A DNA stretch of 58,556 bases, from contig NZ_HG529236.1 in NCBI RefSeq assembly GCF_000499525.1, positions 1-58,556 on the forward strand, in the 5' to 3' direction. The notes beneath the pieces were generated by a model, which saw only the letters and a list, made by a program, of their open reading frames with translations, searched no databases and was not told where the DNA came from. Position numbers and translations under genes: made by a program. Origin of the DNA: Faecalimicrobium dakarense (GTDB taxonomy: Bacteria; Bacillota; Clostridia; Peptostreptococcales; Peptostreptococcaceae). Positions 45,397-53,854 of the stretch are shown here, piece after piece. Position 1 is the first letter of the stretch, and each line of letters starts with the position of its first letter.

Positions 45397-45421
45397 TATG
45401 TAAAAATTATATAAAAATAAC

Positions 45422-45489
45422 TTTACATATTTCATAAAATAAATTATTATATACATAGATTTACTATACATAGTAAATCTATGTATATA
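45422..45489 (+). promoter_or_regulatory. padR promoter with 42-nt palindromic operator
   Basis: TTTACA (45422-45427), a 17-nt spacer and TATTAT (45445-45450). A perfect palindrome begins at the -10: 19-nt arms at 45448-45466 and 45471-45489 around TACA, with arm sequence TATATACATAGATTTACTA. The right arm ends one base before the AGGAGGG ribosome site. PadR proteins bind long ATAC/ATGT-type dyads, so this is probably its operator. In RNA the dyad would form a 19-bp hairpin beside the ribosome site. Confidence 0.85.
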
Positions 45490-45499
45490 AGGAGGGCTT

Positions 45500-45829
45500 A
45501 TGAAAATAAATAAAGAGTTGCTAAAAGGAAGTACAACAATATTAATTTTAAGTTTATTAAAAAGAAAGCATATGTATGGATATGAAATTATTAAAGAGAT
45601 AGAGTTAAGATCTAGTGGAGTTTTCAACTTTAAAGAAGGAACGTTATATCCAATACTACACACATTAGAAAGCAATGAAATGGTAGAGTCTTTCTGGAGT
45701 GAGGGAGAAAGTGCTAGAAAGAGAAAGTACTACAAAATAACAGATAAAGGGAATAAACAACTTAAGGAAAAAGAAGATGAATGGAAGCTATTTACTAACA
45801 CTGTAAATACAATATTACTGGAGGATTAA
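45500..45829 (+). CDS. PadR-family transcriptional regulator
   Basis: A 109-residue PadR-type winged helix with the family signature LLKGSTTILILSLLKRKHMYGYEIIKEIELRSSGVFNFKEGTLYPILHTLES...RKYYKITDKG. It is the short (PadR-s1) kind that controls its own operon. Its regulated partner, a HAAS/SEDS protein, starts 7 nt after its stop. A 42-nt palindrome sits in its promoter. An inducing signal is not known; the s1 group often responds to membrane or antibiotic stress. Confidence 0.92.
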   Translation: MKINKELLKGSTTILILSLLKRKHMYGYEIIKEIELRSSGVFNFKEGTLYPILHTLESNEMVESFWSEGESARKRKYYKITDKGNKQLKEKEDEWKLFTNTVNTILLED

Positions 45830-45835
45830 AATAAT

Positions 45836-47119
45836 ATGGGTTTAGAGAATAACAAAAATATAAAAGATTTCTTAGATAACATAATAATACATATTAAAAA
45901 TAAAGATGTTCATAATGAAGTTAAAATGGAATTTGAATCTCATATATTAGAAATTGTATATGAATTTATAGATAATGGATTAAGTGAAGAAAAAGCAATA
46001 GAAGAAGCTATAAAAAGAATGGGGAATCCTAAAAAGATAGGAGAAAGATTAAATAAAGTACATAAACCAAGACCAGATTATATAACAATATTTTTAACTA
46101 TAGGACTTTTATCTATTGGGGTATTAGCTATGTACTCACTTATGAAAAGTGATTTAGTAAGCAAGGGGATGATTTATAAAAATATATTAAGTGCTATGCT
46201 AGGTGGAATTGTAGGTATAGGTATCTATAAATTTGACTATAGAAAGATAAAAAAATACAGTTATCAAATATATGGTATAACATTTTTAATAGTATTATTA
46301 ACTAGAGTTTTTGGTTATAAAACTAATGGTGTAGATACTATATCTAACAGTGTATCATTACTAATTACAATGATATTTTTAATATCATTATCTGGGATAA
46401 TTCAATTATTAGATTTAAGTAAAATAAAGAATATAATAATTTTAACTATACTATCTATAATTCCTATACTTGCTTTAATGGCTATACCAAATGCTACAAT
46501 GGCACTATTTTATATATTTACAGTTAATATAATATTTTTTATGTCAAAACCACCAAAGAAATATAAGCTAGGGGTAATTTTAATAGAATTATTAGGGATA
46601 ATTACTGTATTTCTTAAAATATTAAGTACACCACATCTTAAGGATAGATTATTAGCATTTATGCCAGGATTATTTAGAAGTATGTTTGACCATCCAGGTA
46701 CATATATTCAAACTCAGTCTATGAAATTATTAGATAATGCTACTTTATTTGGACAAAATATAGGCCAAAGTAATATAGAGATTAATATACTTCGAACTGA
46801 TTTAATATTTACGAGTATTGCTTATTCTCTAGGATGGATAATGGCAATGGTTAGCTTAGTTGTAATTGTAGCTTTTTTAGTTAGAAATTTTGTACTAGTA
46901 TTTAAAGTTAAAGATAACTTTGGAAAATTAATTACTGCTTCTATAGTAAGTATGTTATCACTTCAATTTATAGCTACTATTTTATATTCAATAGGATTAT
47001 CACCTTTAACATTTGGACTACCATTTATAAGTGTTGGGGGAATGAATGTACTTATTAACTGCATAATGATAGGTATTTTATCTAGTGTATATAGAAGAAA
47101 GACATTAGTTAGTGTATAA
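45836..47119 (+). CDS. HAAS-domain SEDS (FtsW/RodA/SpoVE-like) membrane protein
   Basis: A 427-residue protein. Residues 1-75 are a HAAS-type, permease-prefix domain (EVKMEFESHILEIVYEFIDNGLSEEKAIEEAIKRMGNPKKIGERL). The rest has about ten segments with SEDS features: MFDHPGTYIQTQSMKLLDNATLFGQNIGQS, TDLIFTSIAYSLGWI and LSPLTFGLPFISVGGMNVL. The Asp of FDHPG aligns with the catalytic Asp of RodA-type glycosyltransferases. It is coupled to the PadR gene (7 nt). It may be a stress-linked peptidoglycan polymerase. No transpeptidase partner is nearby. Confidence 0.8.
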   Translation: MGLENNKNIKDFLDNIIIHIKNKDVHNEVKMEFESHILEIVYEFIDNGLSEEKAIEEAIKRMGNPKKIGERLNKVHKPRPDYITIFLTIGLLSIGVLAMYSLMKSDLVSKGMIYKNILSAMLGGIVGIGIYKFDYRKIKKYSYQIYGITFLIVLLTRVFGYKTNGVDTISNSVSLLITMIFLISLSGIIQLLDLSKIKNIIILTILSIIPILALMAIPNATMALFYIFTVNIIFFMSKPPKKYKLGVILIELLGIITVFLKILSTPHLKDRLLAFMPGLFRSMFDHPGTYIQTQSMKLLDNATLFGQNIGQSNIEINILRTDLIFTSIAYSLGWIMAMVSLVVIVAFLVRNFVLVFKVKDNFGKLITASIVSMLSLQFIATILYSIGLSPLTFGLPFISVGGMNVLINCIMIGILSSVYRRKTLVSV

Positions 47120-47281
47120 ATATTATAAAAATTTATATGCAACTAGTTGCTATGTTACAGTTAAAATGTTAAACCTTTTATTTATATAATAAATTTTTAA
47201 GATATATTTAAGGATAACATAATAGTTATTTAAGCTTGATTAGTTAATATATACTTATCAATCAAGGAGGAGATGGCTATT

Positions 47282-47791
47282 ATGAAAATTAATAAAAAAT
47301 TTGTAGTGCTTTTAATTGTATCATTATTTACTATTAACATGGCAGGATGCAAATTTATAGATAAAACAGATAATTCTAATATAAAGAAAATAGAACAAAG
47401 TAAAAGTTACACAGAAAAAGAGATAAAAAAAGAAGCTAGAACTTCTATAAAATCATCAATAAATGAATATTTAAACATAGCAAAAGAACTAATGTGGGAA
47501 AAGAATGTTACTTCAGAAAATCTAAAAAATGAACTTAATGCTTTTAATAAAATTTCAAATAAAATGAACTATGAATATGAAAGATTTAAACATATCTCAA
47601 ATAATTCAGATTCTTCAAAAGGAAAAGAATTAGCAACGAATGCTTCAAAAATATTTGAAAATATGAAACAATCAGTAGATGTATTTATTGAAGGAGTTAA
47701 AGATATTGATACAATGGACTATTCAAAATTAATACAACATTTTATGGATAGCGTAAAAAGTACATTTGATTATTATAAATCAATGATATAA
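47282..47791 (+). CDS. Lipoprotein, helical, unknown function
   Basis: A 169-residue predicted lipoprotein with lipobox NMAGC, C23 being the lipidated residue. The mature part is Lys/Asn/Ser-rich and predicted helical (KKEARTSIKSSINEYLNIAKEL, IFENMKQSVDVFIEGVKDI), with no recognised domain. The start at 47282 is 11 nt after AAGGAGG; ATG 47273 is too near. It stands alone after an AT-rich spacer. Confidence 0.6.
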   Translation: MKINKKFVVLLIVSLFTINMAGCKFIDKTDNSNIKKIEQSKSYTEKEIKKEARTSIKSSINEYLNIAKELMWEKNVTSENLKNELNAFNKISNKMNYEYERFKHISNNSDSSKGKELATNASKIFENMKQSVDVFIEGVKDIDTMDYSKLIQHFMDSVKSTFDYYKSMI

Positions 47792-47795
47792 AGAT

Positions 47796-47841
47796 TACCC
47801 TTAAAGTAGAAAAATACAGTTTTGTATATACTTTAAGGGTA
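47796..47841 (+). repeat. 13-bp inverted repeat after the lipoprotein gene
   Basis: TACCCTTAAAGTA pairs perfectly with TACTTTAAGGGTA around a 20-nt loop. There is no T-run, so this may be a bidirectional terminator or mRNA-end structure between convergent genes. Confidence 0.6.
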
Positions 47842-47883
47842 CTGTTAAAAAGCTTTCTAAAGTACTAAATTTAAATTGTTTAA

Positions 47884-48603
47884 TTAAGTCCTAGAGAATA
47901 AATTCTCTAAAAGGTTTATACTATCTCCATAGAAAGTTGTAAATTCTTCATTTTTAATATCTGCAACATGACTAACAGGTATGGAAAGGGATACATCAGA
48001 AATAGTACTTATGCTACTATTAGAATCTGAAGTAATAGATATAATATCTCCTCCAAGTTCAGATAGCTGTTCAATTTTTCTAATACAAGCAAAATTTTCA
48101 CCAGACTTTGATATAACTATTAAAGTAGGGTTATGTTCTTTTTCATGTACTATAGGTATTTCAAGTCCATGCAATAATATAACATGATACTTTTTTACTA
48201 ATAGTTTTCTATGTATGTATCCTGTTACAAACTCACAAAATCCTTCCCCATATAAATAAATATACTTATCCTTATTTAAATATGTTTTAGACAATTCATT
48301 TAAGTCAGTTAAAGGACGTTTTGAATTCCATGAAAAACTATTTTCGTTTTTAATGCTGTTAACTTCAATATCCGATGTCATTCTTTTTACATCAAAAATT
48401 AGTTCATTGTATCCGCTATATCCAAGCTTTTTAGCCAATCTAATAATAGAGGCTGTAGAAGTAAAGTTTGACTTAGCAAGTTGTCTTATACCTTCTTTTC
48501 TTATTTTTTCTGGACTAGCAAACATGTACTCAAGTATCTTTATTTCTGAATCTGATAAATTTTGATTTTTAAAGATTCTACCAACATGAAATGTTTTGTT
48601 CAT
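47884..48603 (-). CDS. RpiR/MurR-family regulator (HTH-SIS)
   Basis: A 239-residue regulator with an N-terminal RpiR HTH (residues 1-75, ILEYMFASPEKIRKEGIRQLAKSNFTSTASIIRLAKKLGYSGYNELIFDVKRM) and a SIS sugar-phosphate-binding domain (VISKSGENFACIRKIEQ). It is divergent from the chbG-PTS-GH4 genes, so it most likely controls them in response to a phosphorylated sugar. AAGGAGAT precedes its ATG on the minus strand. Confidence 0.87.
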   Translation of the reverse strand: MNKTFHVGRIFKNQNLSDSEIKILEYMFASPEKIRKEGIRQLAKSNFTSTASIIRLAKKLGYSGYNELIFDVKRMTSDIEVNSIKNENSFSWNSKRPLTDLNELSKTYLNKDKYIYLYGEGFCEFVTGYIHRKLLVKKYHVILLHGLEIPIVHEKEHNPTLIVISKSGENFACIRKIEQLSELGGDIISITSDSNSSISTISDVSLSIPVSHVADIKNEEFTTFYGDSINLLENLFSRT

Positions 48604-48687
48604 AGGTATCTCCTTTCCATATTTTTCCGAATTTAATATAGATAAATTATATCATAAACCATTTATATTATGAAACATGTTACGCTA

Positions 48688-48704
48688 TTGTACATCCGTT
48701 ACAA
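48688..48704. promoter_or_regulatory. Candidate RpiR operator
   Basis: TTGTA-CATCCGT-TACAA is a 5-bp inverted repeat in the divergent region. Nearby copies of GTTAC (at 48679 and 48698) add partial symmetry. The arms are short, so this is tentative. Confidence 0.35.
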
Positions 48705-48781
48705 AAGGGGATTAAAGTATATTAATAAAAGTAAAAAGGATATATACTTAAAATATATCAAAGGAAAAGGGGGAGACAGAG

Positions 48782-49552
48782 ATTAAAAAATTAATTATTA
48801 ACGCAGACGATTTTGGATATTCTCATGCTGTTAACTTAGGAATAGCTGAGAGTCATATAAATGGTGTGCTAACATCTACAACATTAATGGCAAATATGCC
48901 AGGGACAAAACATGCAGTTGAATTATCTAAAAAAATGCCTAAATTGGCAATAGGGGTACACTTAACATTGACATGTGGTAAGCCTATTTTAGAGAATAGT
49001 GTAAGTTCATTAACAAAGGAAGATGGCTATTTTTATAAGTTAAGTGATTTTGAAAAAGGAATTGTAAATATTAATAAAAATGAGCTTTATAATGAGTGGA
49101 AAGCTCAAATAGATAGATTATATTCATTTGGGATTAAATTAAGCCATATTGACTCCCATCACCATATACATACATTTGAAGAACCATCAAAAGTTGTTAA
49201 TATGCTTTCAAAAGAATACAACCTACCTGTTAGGAATTGTAACAGGGCAACAAAGAATAGTGAAATAAATTTCTTAGATTTATGTAATTATGACCCTATT
49301 AGAGATATGACTACTAAATATATGTCAGTTAGAGAGGTATGTTTTAAAGTTATTGAATCAAATATACTTAAAAATATTGAGTTTGAAAAAAGTGAGGCAA
49401 TGTGTCATCCAGCATTTTTAGATAGCCCTTTACTTGAAGGATCATCTTTTAATATTGCTAGAATAAGAGAAGTAGATATACTATGTGATCCTTATATGAA
49501 AGAGCTTATAGATAAATACGATATAGAACTTTGTAATTATAATAATATATAA
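48782..49552 (+). CDS. chbG: ChbG/YdjC-family deacetylase with an apparent ATT start codon
   Basis: A 256-residue ChbG-type protein. The conserved opening KKLIINADDFGYSHAVNLG needs translation to begin at ATT 48782, because no ATG, GTG or TTG lies in frame before it. AAGGGGGAG ends 6 nt upstream of that ATT, an ideal spacing. The next in-frame start is GTG 48866, which would remove INADDFGY and the metal/base aspartates. HIDSHHHIH and MCHPAFLD are intact. Either AUU initiates weakly here, or ATG was mutated to ATT and the gene is impaired. It heads the alpha-glucoside operon. Confidence 0.75.
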   Translation: MKKLIINADDFGYSHAVNLGIAESHINGVLTSTTLMANMPGTKHAVELSKKMPKLAIGVHLTLTCGKPILENSVSSLTKEDGYFYKLSDFEKGIVNINKNELYNEWKAQIDRLYSFGIKLSHIDSHHHIHTFEEPSKVVNMLSKEYNLPVRNCNRATKNSEINFLDLCNYDPIRDMTTKYMSVREVCFKVIESNILKNIEFEKSEAMCHPAFLDSPLLEGSSFNIARIREVDILCDPYMKELIDKYDIELCNYNNI

Positions 49553-49572
49553 ATTTAAAGGGGGATATTATT

Positions 49573-51009
49573 TTGACTAATTCACTTCGATTAATTAGTA
49601 ATCAATTATCTAAGCTTGGAAAAGCAATGCTAGTACCAGTTGTTGCTATGCCTGTTGCAGGTCTTTTATCTAGACTTGGTCAACCAGATTTACTAAACTT
49701 AGACATATTAAAAATTGCATCTGATGTTGTATTTGGAAATTTGGATTTATTATTTGCTGTTGGATGTATACTTGCATATACAAAGAGTAAAGACAAATCA
49801 TCAGCAGTTTTAGCAGGAGTACTTTCCGTTATGGTGTTTAGGCAAGCGCTTACCTATTTAAATGAAAGTACTAGTATGGGAGTATTTGGAGGTATAGTAT
49901 CGGGTATAAGTACTGCTACTATATATAATTATAGTAAAAACTGGAAAGTACCTAGTATGTTTTCTTTCTTTGCAGGGGAAAAGTTAGCTATAACTTTAGG
50001 ACCAATATTTTCACTTGTTTTAGCAGGAGTATTTAGTTTTATATGGCCTCCAATAGAAGCAGGGTTAGATACTTTTGCAATAGGTCTTGGATCAATGGGA
50101 ATTATAGGAGTATTTTTATTTGGATTTTTAAACCGTGTTTTAATACCAACTGGTTTACACCATGTTTTTAATGCGTACATATTTTATGAGTTAGGAAGTT
50201 ACACAACAGCAAATGGAACGGTGGTAACAGGAGAGATGACAAGATTTTTAGCAGGAGATCCAAGTGCAGGATCATTCTTAATAATGTTTTACGTAATTAT
50301 GGTATTTGGAATACCAGGTATATCTTTAGCAATGTATAAAACTGCACGTCCAGAAAATAAAGAAGAAGTAAAAGGATTAGCAAATAGTGGTGCATTAACT
50401 TCAGTGTTTGCAGGAGTAACAGAGCCAATTGAATTTTCATTTATGTTTATATCTCCACTTTTATACTTTATACATTCAGTATTTACAGGTTTAGCAGGGG
50501 CGATATTATACTTATTTGATTCAAGACTTGGTTTTGCATTTGGATTTAATATTATAGACTTAACGCTAAACTGGAATATGGGTAATAATGTAATCTATAT
50601 TTTACCTGTTGGGGTATTATTCTTCTTCTTATACTATTTTACTTTCAAGACACTTATCCTTAAAAAAGATATAAAGACTCCGGGAAGAAGTGAAAACATC
50701 ACTGAAGATATGGATGAAAGTTCATTAAAATTATCTCATTCAAACTATGCATATATGGCAAAGAAATTATTACAAAATGTTGGGGGAGCTGAAAATATAG
50801 TTAACGCTGAAAACTGTGTTACAAGAATGCGTTTAGAAATAAAAGATATCAACTTAATAAACGAAGATAATATAAAGAAAACAGGGGCAAAAGGTGTAGT
50901 AAAAGTAAATAAAAACAATATACAAATTATAGTAGGAACAGAAGTAGTTCATGTAATGAAAGAGTTTAATGCAATATTAAGTGAATCAGCAAGTGAAGGA
51001 GGAATATAA
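49573..51009 (+). CDS. PTS IICB transporter, glucose/alpha-glucoside family (TTG start)
   Basis: A 478-residue EIICB of the glucose superfamily. The IIC part (about 1-380) has many membrane segments, GTVVTGEMTRFLAGDPSAG and GVTEPIEFSFMFISP. The IIB part at the C-terminus has the phosphorylated cysteine C415 in NAENCVTRMRLEIKD. There is no IIA domain, so it needs a separate glucose-type IIA. The TTG start follows GGGGGAT. With the GH4 enzyme next, the substrate is probably maltose or another alpha-glucoside. I avoid naming a symbol. Confidence 0.87.
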   Translation: MTNSLRLISNQLSKLGKAMLVPVVAMPVAGLLSRLGQPDLLNLDILKIASDVVFGNLDLLFAVGCILAYTKSKDKSSAVLAGVLSVMVFRQALTYLNESTSMGVFGGIVSGISTATIYNYSKNWKVPSMFSFFAGEKLAITLGPIFSLVLAGVFSFIWPPIEAGLDTFAIGLGSMGIIGVFLFGFLNRVLIPTGLHHVFNAYIFYELGSYTTANGTVVTGEMTRFLAGDPSAGSFLIMFYVIMVFGIPGISLAMYKTARPENKEEVKGLANSGALTSVFAGVTEPIEFSFMFISPLLYFIHSVFTGLAGAILYLFDSRLGFAFGFNIIDLTLNWNMGNNVIYILPVGVLFFFLYYFTFKTLILKKDIKTPGRSENITEDMDESSLKLSHSNYAYMAKKLLQNVGGAENIVNAENCVTRMRLEIKDINLINEDNIKKTGAKGVVKVNKNNIQIIVGTEVVHVMKEFNAILSESASEGGI

Positions 51010-51010
51010 T

Positions 51011-52336
51011 ATGGGAAATAAAATAGTAATAGTAGGTGGAGGTTCCACTCATACACCTGGAATAGTAGAGGTACTTAGAAACCGTGCAAAAGATTTACAA
51101 TTAGAAGAAATAGTATTATACGATAATAACGAAGAAAGAAACTACCTTATAGGCGAGTTTACAAGAATTTATTATAGAGATAATAACTCAGATATTAAAG
51201 TTTCTTATACAACAGATATAAGAAAAGCTTTTAAAGATGCTAACTTCTTATATGTTCAAATCAGACCAGGCCTTAATAATCAAAGAGAAATTGATGAAAA
51301 AATATGCTTAAAGCATGGAGTTGTAGGTCAGGAAACTTGTGGCTTAGGAGGATTTTCTTTTGCACTAAGAGTTATACCTGAAATTTTGAAAATAGTAGAA
51401 GTTGCTCAGGAAGTTTGTCCAGATGCTTGGATATTAAATTACACTAACCCAGAAGCTATAATTTCAGAAGCTATATATAAGAAATTCCCTAAAGCTAAAT
51501 GTTTATGTATATGTGATATGCCAATAAGTATAGAAGAAACTTTAGCAGAGTATTTAGATATACCATATAAAGATTTAACTTTCAAATACTTTGGTTTAAA
51601 CCACTTTGGATGGTGGACTAATATTTATGATAAATCTGGAAAAGACTTATTACCAGGAATAAGAGAAAAGGTGGAATCAGGAGAGTTAAAGGGATTAATA
51701 CAAAATAATGAAGAGATTGTAGGAGACGATTACTGGACTAAAACTTTCCAAAACGTAGTTAAAGCGTTTAAAATGTATCCTCAGTATTTCCCTAACTGCT
51801 ACTTACAATATTATTACTTTGCAGATGAAATGGTGGAATCAGATGATATTGAGTTTACAAGAGGTTCTTATGTATTAAGTACTAGAGAAATTACAGTATT
51901 TGAAGAGTGTAAACGTGTTATAGAATTAGGAACAGCTAAGGATTCTAAGTTATTAGGTGGAGTTCATGGAAATTATATAGTAGATATAACTAATGCCATA
52001 ATACATGATACTAAAGAAAGATTTATTATAAATATAAAAAATAATGGAGCTATTAATAATTTTAATAGTGATGCAGTAGTAGAGGTTCCATGTTATGTTG
52101 GATCAACAGGACCAGAACCAGTTACAGTTGGAAATATACCAACATTCCATAAAGGTATGATGGAAATGCAAAAGGCATATGAAAAATTAACAGTAGAAAC
52201 AGCCTTAACAGGATCTTACAATACTGCAATGGAAGCTATATTACTTAATAAAACAATACCTTCTTATAAAGTAGGTAAGGCTGTATTAGATGATTTAATG
52301 GAAGCTAATAAAGCTTACTGGCCAACATTAAAATAA
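51011..52336 (+). CDS. glvA: GH4 6-phospho-alpha-glucosidase
   Basis: An NAD- and metal-dependent glycosidase that splits phosphorylated alpha-glucosides such as maltose-6-phosphate. IVIVGGGSTHTPG binds NAD. GQETCGLGG (C110), ICDMPIS (C168/D169) and LNHFGWWT (H198) match the GlvA metal and catalytic residues, and NGAINNF...VEVPCYVG also agrees. The 441-residue length suits GlvA/MalH. ATG 51011 follows AAGGAGG. It is directly downstream of the PTS gene, whose product it hydrolyses. Confidence 0.9.
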   Translation: MGNKIVIVGGGSTHTPGIVEVLRNRAKDLQLEEIVLYDNNEERNYLIGEFTRIYYRDNNSDIKVSYTTDIRKAFKDANFLYVQIRPGLNNQREIDEKICLKHGVVGQETCGLGGFSFALRVIPEILKIVEVAQEVCPDAWILNYTNPEAIISEAIYKKFPKAKCLCICDMPISIEETLAEYLDIPYKDLTFKYFGLNHFGWWTNIYDKSGKDLLPGIREKVESGELKGLIQNNEEIVGDDYWTKTFQNVVKAFKMYPQYFPNCYLQYYYFADEMVESDDIEFTRGSYVLSTREITVFEECKRVIELGTAKDSKLLGGVHGNYIVDITNAIIHDTKERFIINIKNNGAINNFNSDAVVEVPCYVGSTGPEPVTVGNIPTFHKGMMEMQKAYEKLTVETALTGSYNTAMEAILLNKTIPSYKVGKAVLDDLMEANKAYWPTLK

Positions 52337-52348
52337 TAAACCACACTT

Positions 52349-52387
52349 ATAAACACTCAGATTCTTTTGGATATGAGTGTTTATGAG
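52349..52387 (+). terminator. Hairpin after the GH4 gene
   Basis: CTTATAAACACTCA / TGAGTGTTTATGAG surround a 14-nt loop. The T-run is poor, so partial read-through into the GH16 gene is possible. Confidence 0.65.
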
Positions 52388-52490
52388 TTTATATTATAAA
52401 AATATAAAAATTGTGGAGAAAAAGTAGAGTATATTGTAATATTAGCAATATATGGGAGCAAATAAGATTATTTTAAGGGGGGATTATATT

Positions 52491-53786
52491 ATGTTTAAAA
52501 TCTTGAAAAAGAGTTTAGCAAGTTTAATGGCACTATTAATGGTTGTAACTACTGTTTTTACATCATCAGTTTATGCAGCGGATCAGCCACCTAATCCTGT
52601 CACAAAAGAGGGGTATACACTAGATTTTTCAGATGAATTTAATGGTCCAGAATTAGATAAGACAAAATGGACTGATTATTATTTGCCTCACTGGACGAAA
52701 AATCCAGAAAATGCAAAAGCACAATATAAGTTTGAAAATGGTTCTTTAATAGAATACATAACAGAAGACCAAAAACCATGGAGTCCTGAACATGATGGAA
52801 AAGTTCGTTCATCTGCTATAATGTCATTTGATAAAAACTGGATTCACAATTTTAGTGGTACAACTGATAACCAAGATAGAGATCCTTGGGTAGGATATGC
52901 TACTACTTATGGATATTTTGAAATACGTGCAAAGTTTGCTGACTGTGGAGGAGGCGGTCATCAAGCTTGGTGGATGGTAGGTATGCAAAATGATACTGAT
53001 GATTGGTTTAATTCAAAAGAAACTGGAGAAATAGATATTATAGAATCTTTCTTTAGTAAACCAGATACTTGGAGAATTGCAGCATATGGATGGAATGATC
53101 CAAACTTCCAAACAAGCTGGATGCTTTCTGAAGAACCTGTTCCATCAGGAAATCCAACGTCTGAATATCATATATATGGACTTGATTGGTCACCAGGAAG
53201 TCTTAAATTCTATTATGATAACGAATTATATAAAGAAATAAATCAGGCACCAGATTATCCAATGGGTACAATTTTAAATATATATACAGATGCAGGTTCA
53301 GGACAACATAATGATGTTTGGCCTAAACAGTGGGCTATAGATTACTTCCGTGTTTGGAAAAAAGATGGTGGATATAAATTACCTTCATACCATATAAAAA
53401 ATAGAGAAACAGGAAAATACTTATATATAGAAGAGAATAGTGATAAAGTTTCATATGGAGACCTTAATGAGTTTGAAACAAATGGAATTTGGAAAAAAGA
53501 ACAAGCAGGTGATTGCGTTCGTCTAAAAAATGAAAAAACAGATGAGTATCTACACATAGAAAATCAAACAGGACTATTAGAACATGGAAAGGTACTTCCG
53601 ACTTATTATAGTGCTCAGTGGAAAGTAGAAAATGAAGAAAATTATTTAAGATTTAATAATAGATGGAAACCTAATTCATATATGCACACTGAAGATGAAA
53701 ATGGTTCAGTTCAATATGGAAATGTTCCTAAGGGATATTGGAGTAGCCAATGGCAGTTAATCCCTACAACATTAGATGTTAAATAG
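52491..53786 (+). CDS. Secreted GH16 beta-glucanase with C-terminal trefoil-like domain
   Basis: A 431-residue secreted enzyme with a signal peptide ending VYA (about residue 29). The GH16 catalytic domain (30-290) carries E180-I-D182-I-I-E185 (GEIDIIES), the nucleophile/acid pair, with GYFEIRAKFADCGGGGHQAWWM and YGLDWSPG. Laminarin-type beta-1,3 or mixed-linkage glucan is the probable substrate. Residues 295-431 contain three repeats of YLYIEE.../YLHIEN.../YMHTED... with GD/HG and QW ends, a beta-trefoil (ricin-like) sugar-binding module. ATG 52491 follows GGGGGGAT. Confidence 0.87.
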   Translation: MFKILKKSLASLMALLMVVTTVFTSSVYAADQPPNPVTKEGYTLDFSDEFNGPELDKTKWTDYYLPHWTKNPENAKAQYKFENGSLIEYITEDQKPWSPEHDGKVRSSAIMSFDKNWIHNFSGTTDNQDRDPWVGYATTYGYFEIRAKFADCGGGGHQAWWMVGMQNDTDDWFNSKETGEIDIIESFFSKPDTWRIAAYGWNDPNFQTSWMLSEEPVPSGNPTSEYHIYGLDWSPGSLKFYYDNELYKEINQAPDYPMGTILNIYTDAGSGQHNDVWPKQWAIDYFRVWKKDGGYKLPSYHIKNRETGKYLYIEENSDKVSYGDLNEFETNGIWKKEQAGDCVRLKNEKTDEYLHIENQTGLLEHGKVLPTYYSAQWKVENEENYLRFNNRWKPNSYMHTEDENGSVQYGNVPKGYWSSQWQLIPTTLDVK

Positions 53787-53797
53787 ACTTAATATAT

Positions 53798-53836
53798 TTA
53801 CAAAAGGACCTAGATTTTTCTAGGTTCTTTTGTAAA
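53798..53836 (+). terminator. Terminator after GH16
   Basis: TTTACAAAAGGACCTAGA / TCTAGGTTCTTTTGTAAA is a near-perfect 18-bp stem with a TTTT loop. It immediately precedes the next ribosome site. Confidence 0.8.
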
Positions 53837-53854
53837 AGAAAGAGGTAATATATT

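Noticed and set aside
45448-45489. The large palindrome as a terminator of the NSS gene
   Set aside because: It has no T-run, lies downstream of a separate terminator at 45368, and sits right before padR's ribosome site.
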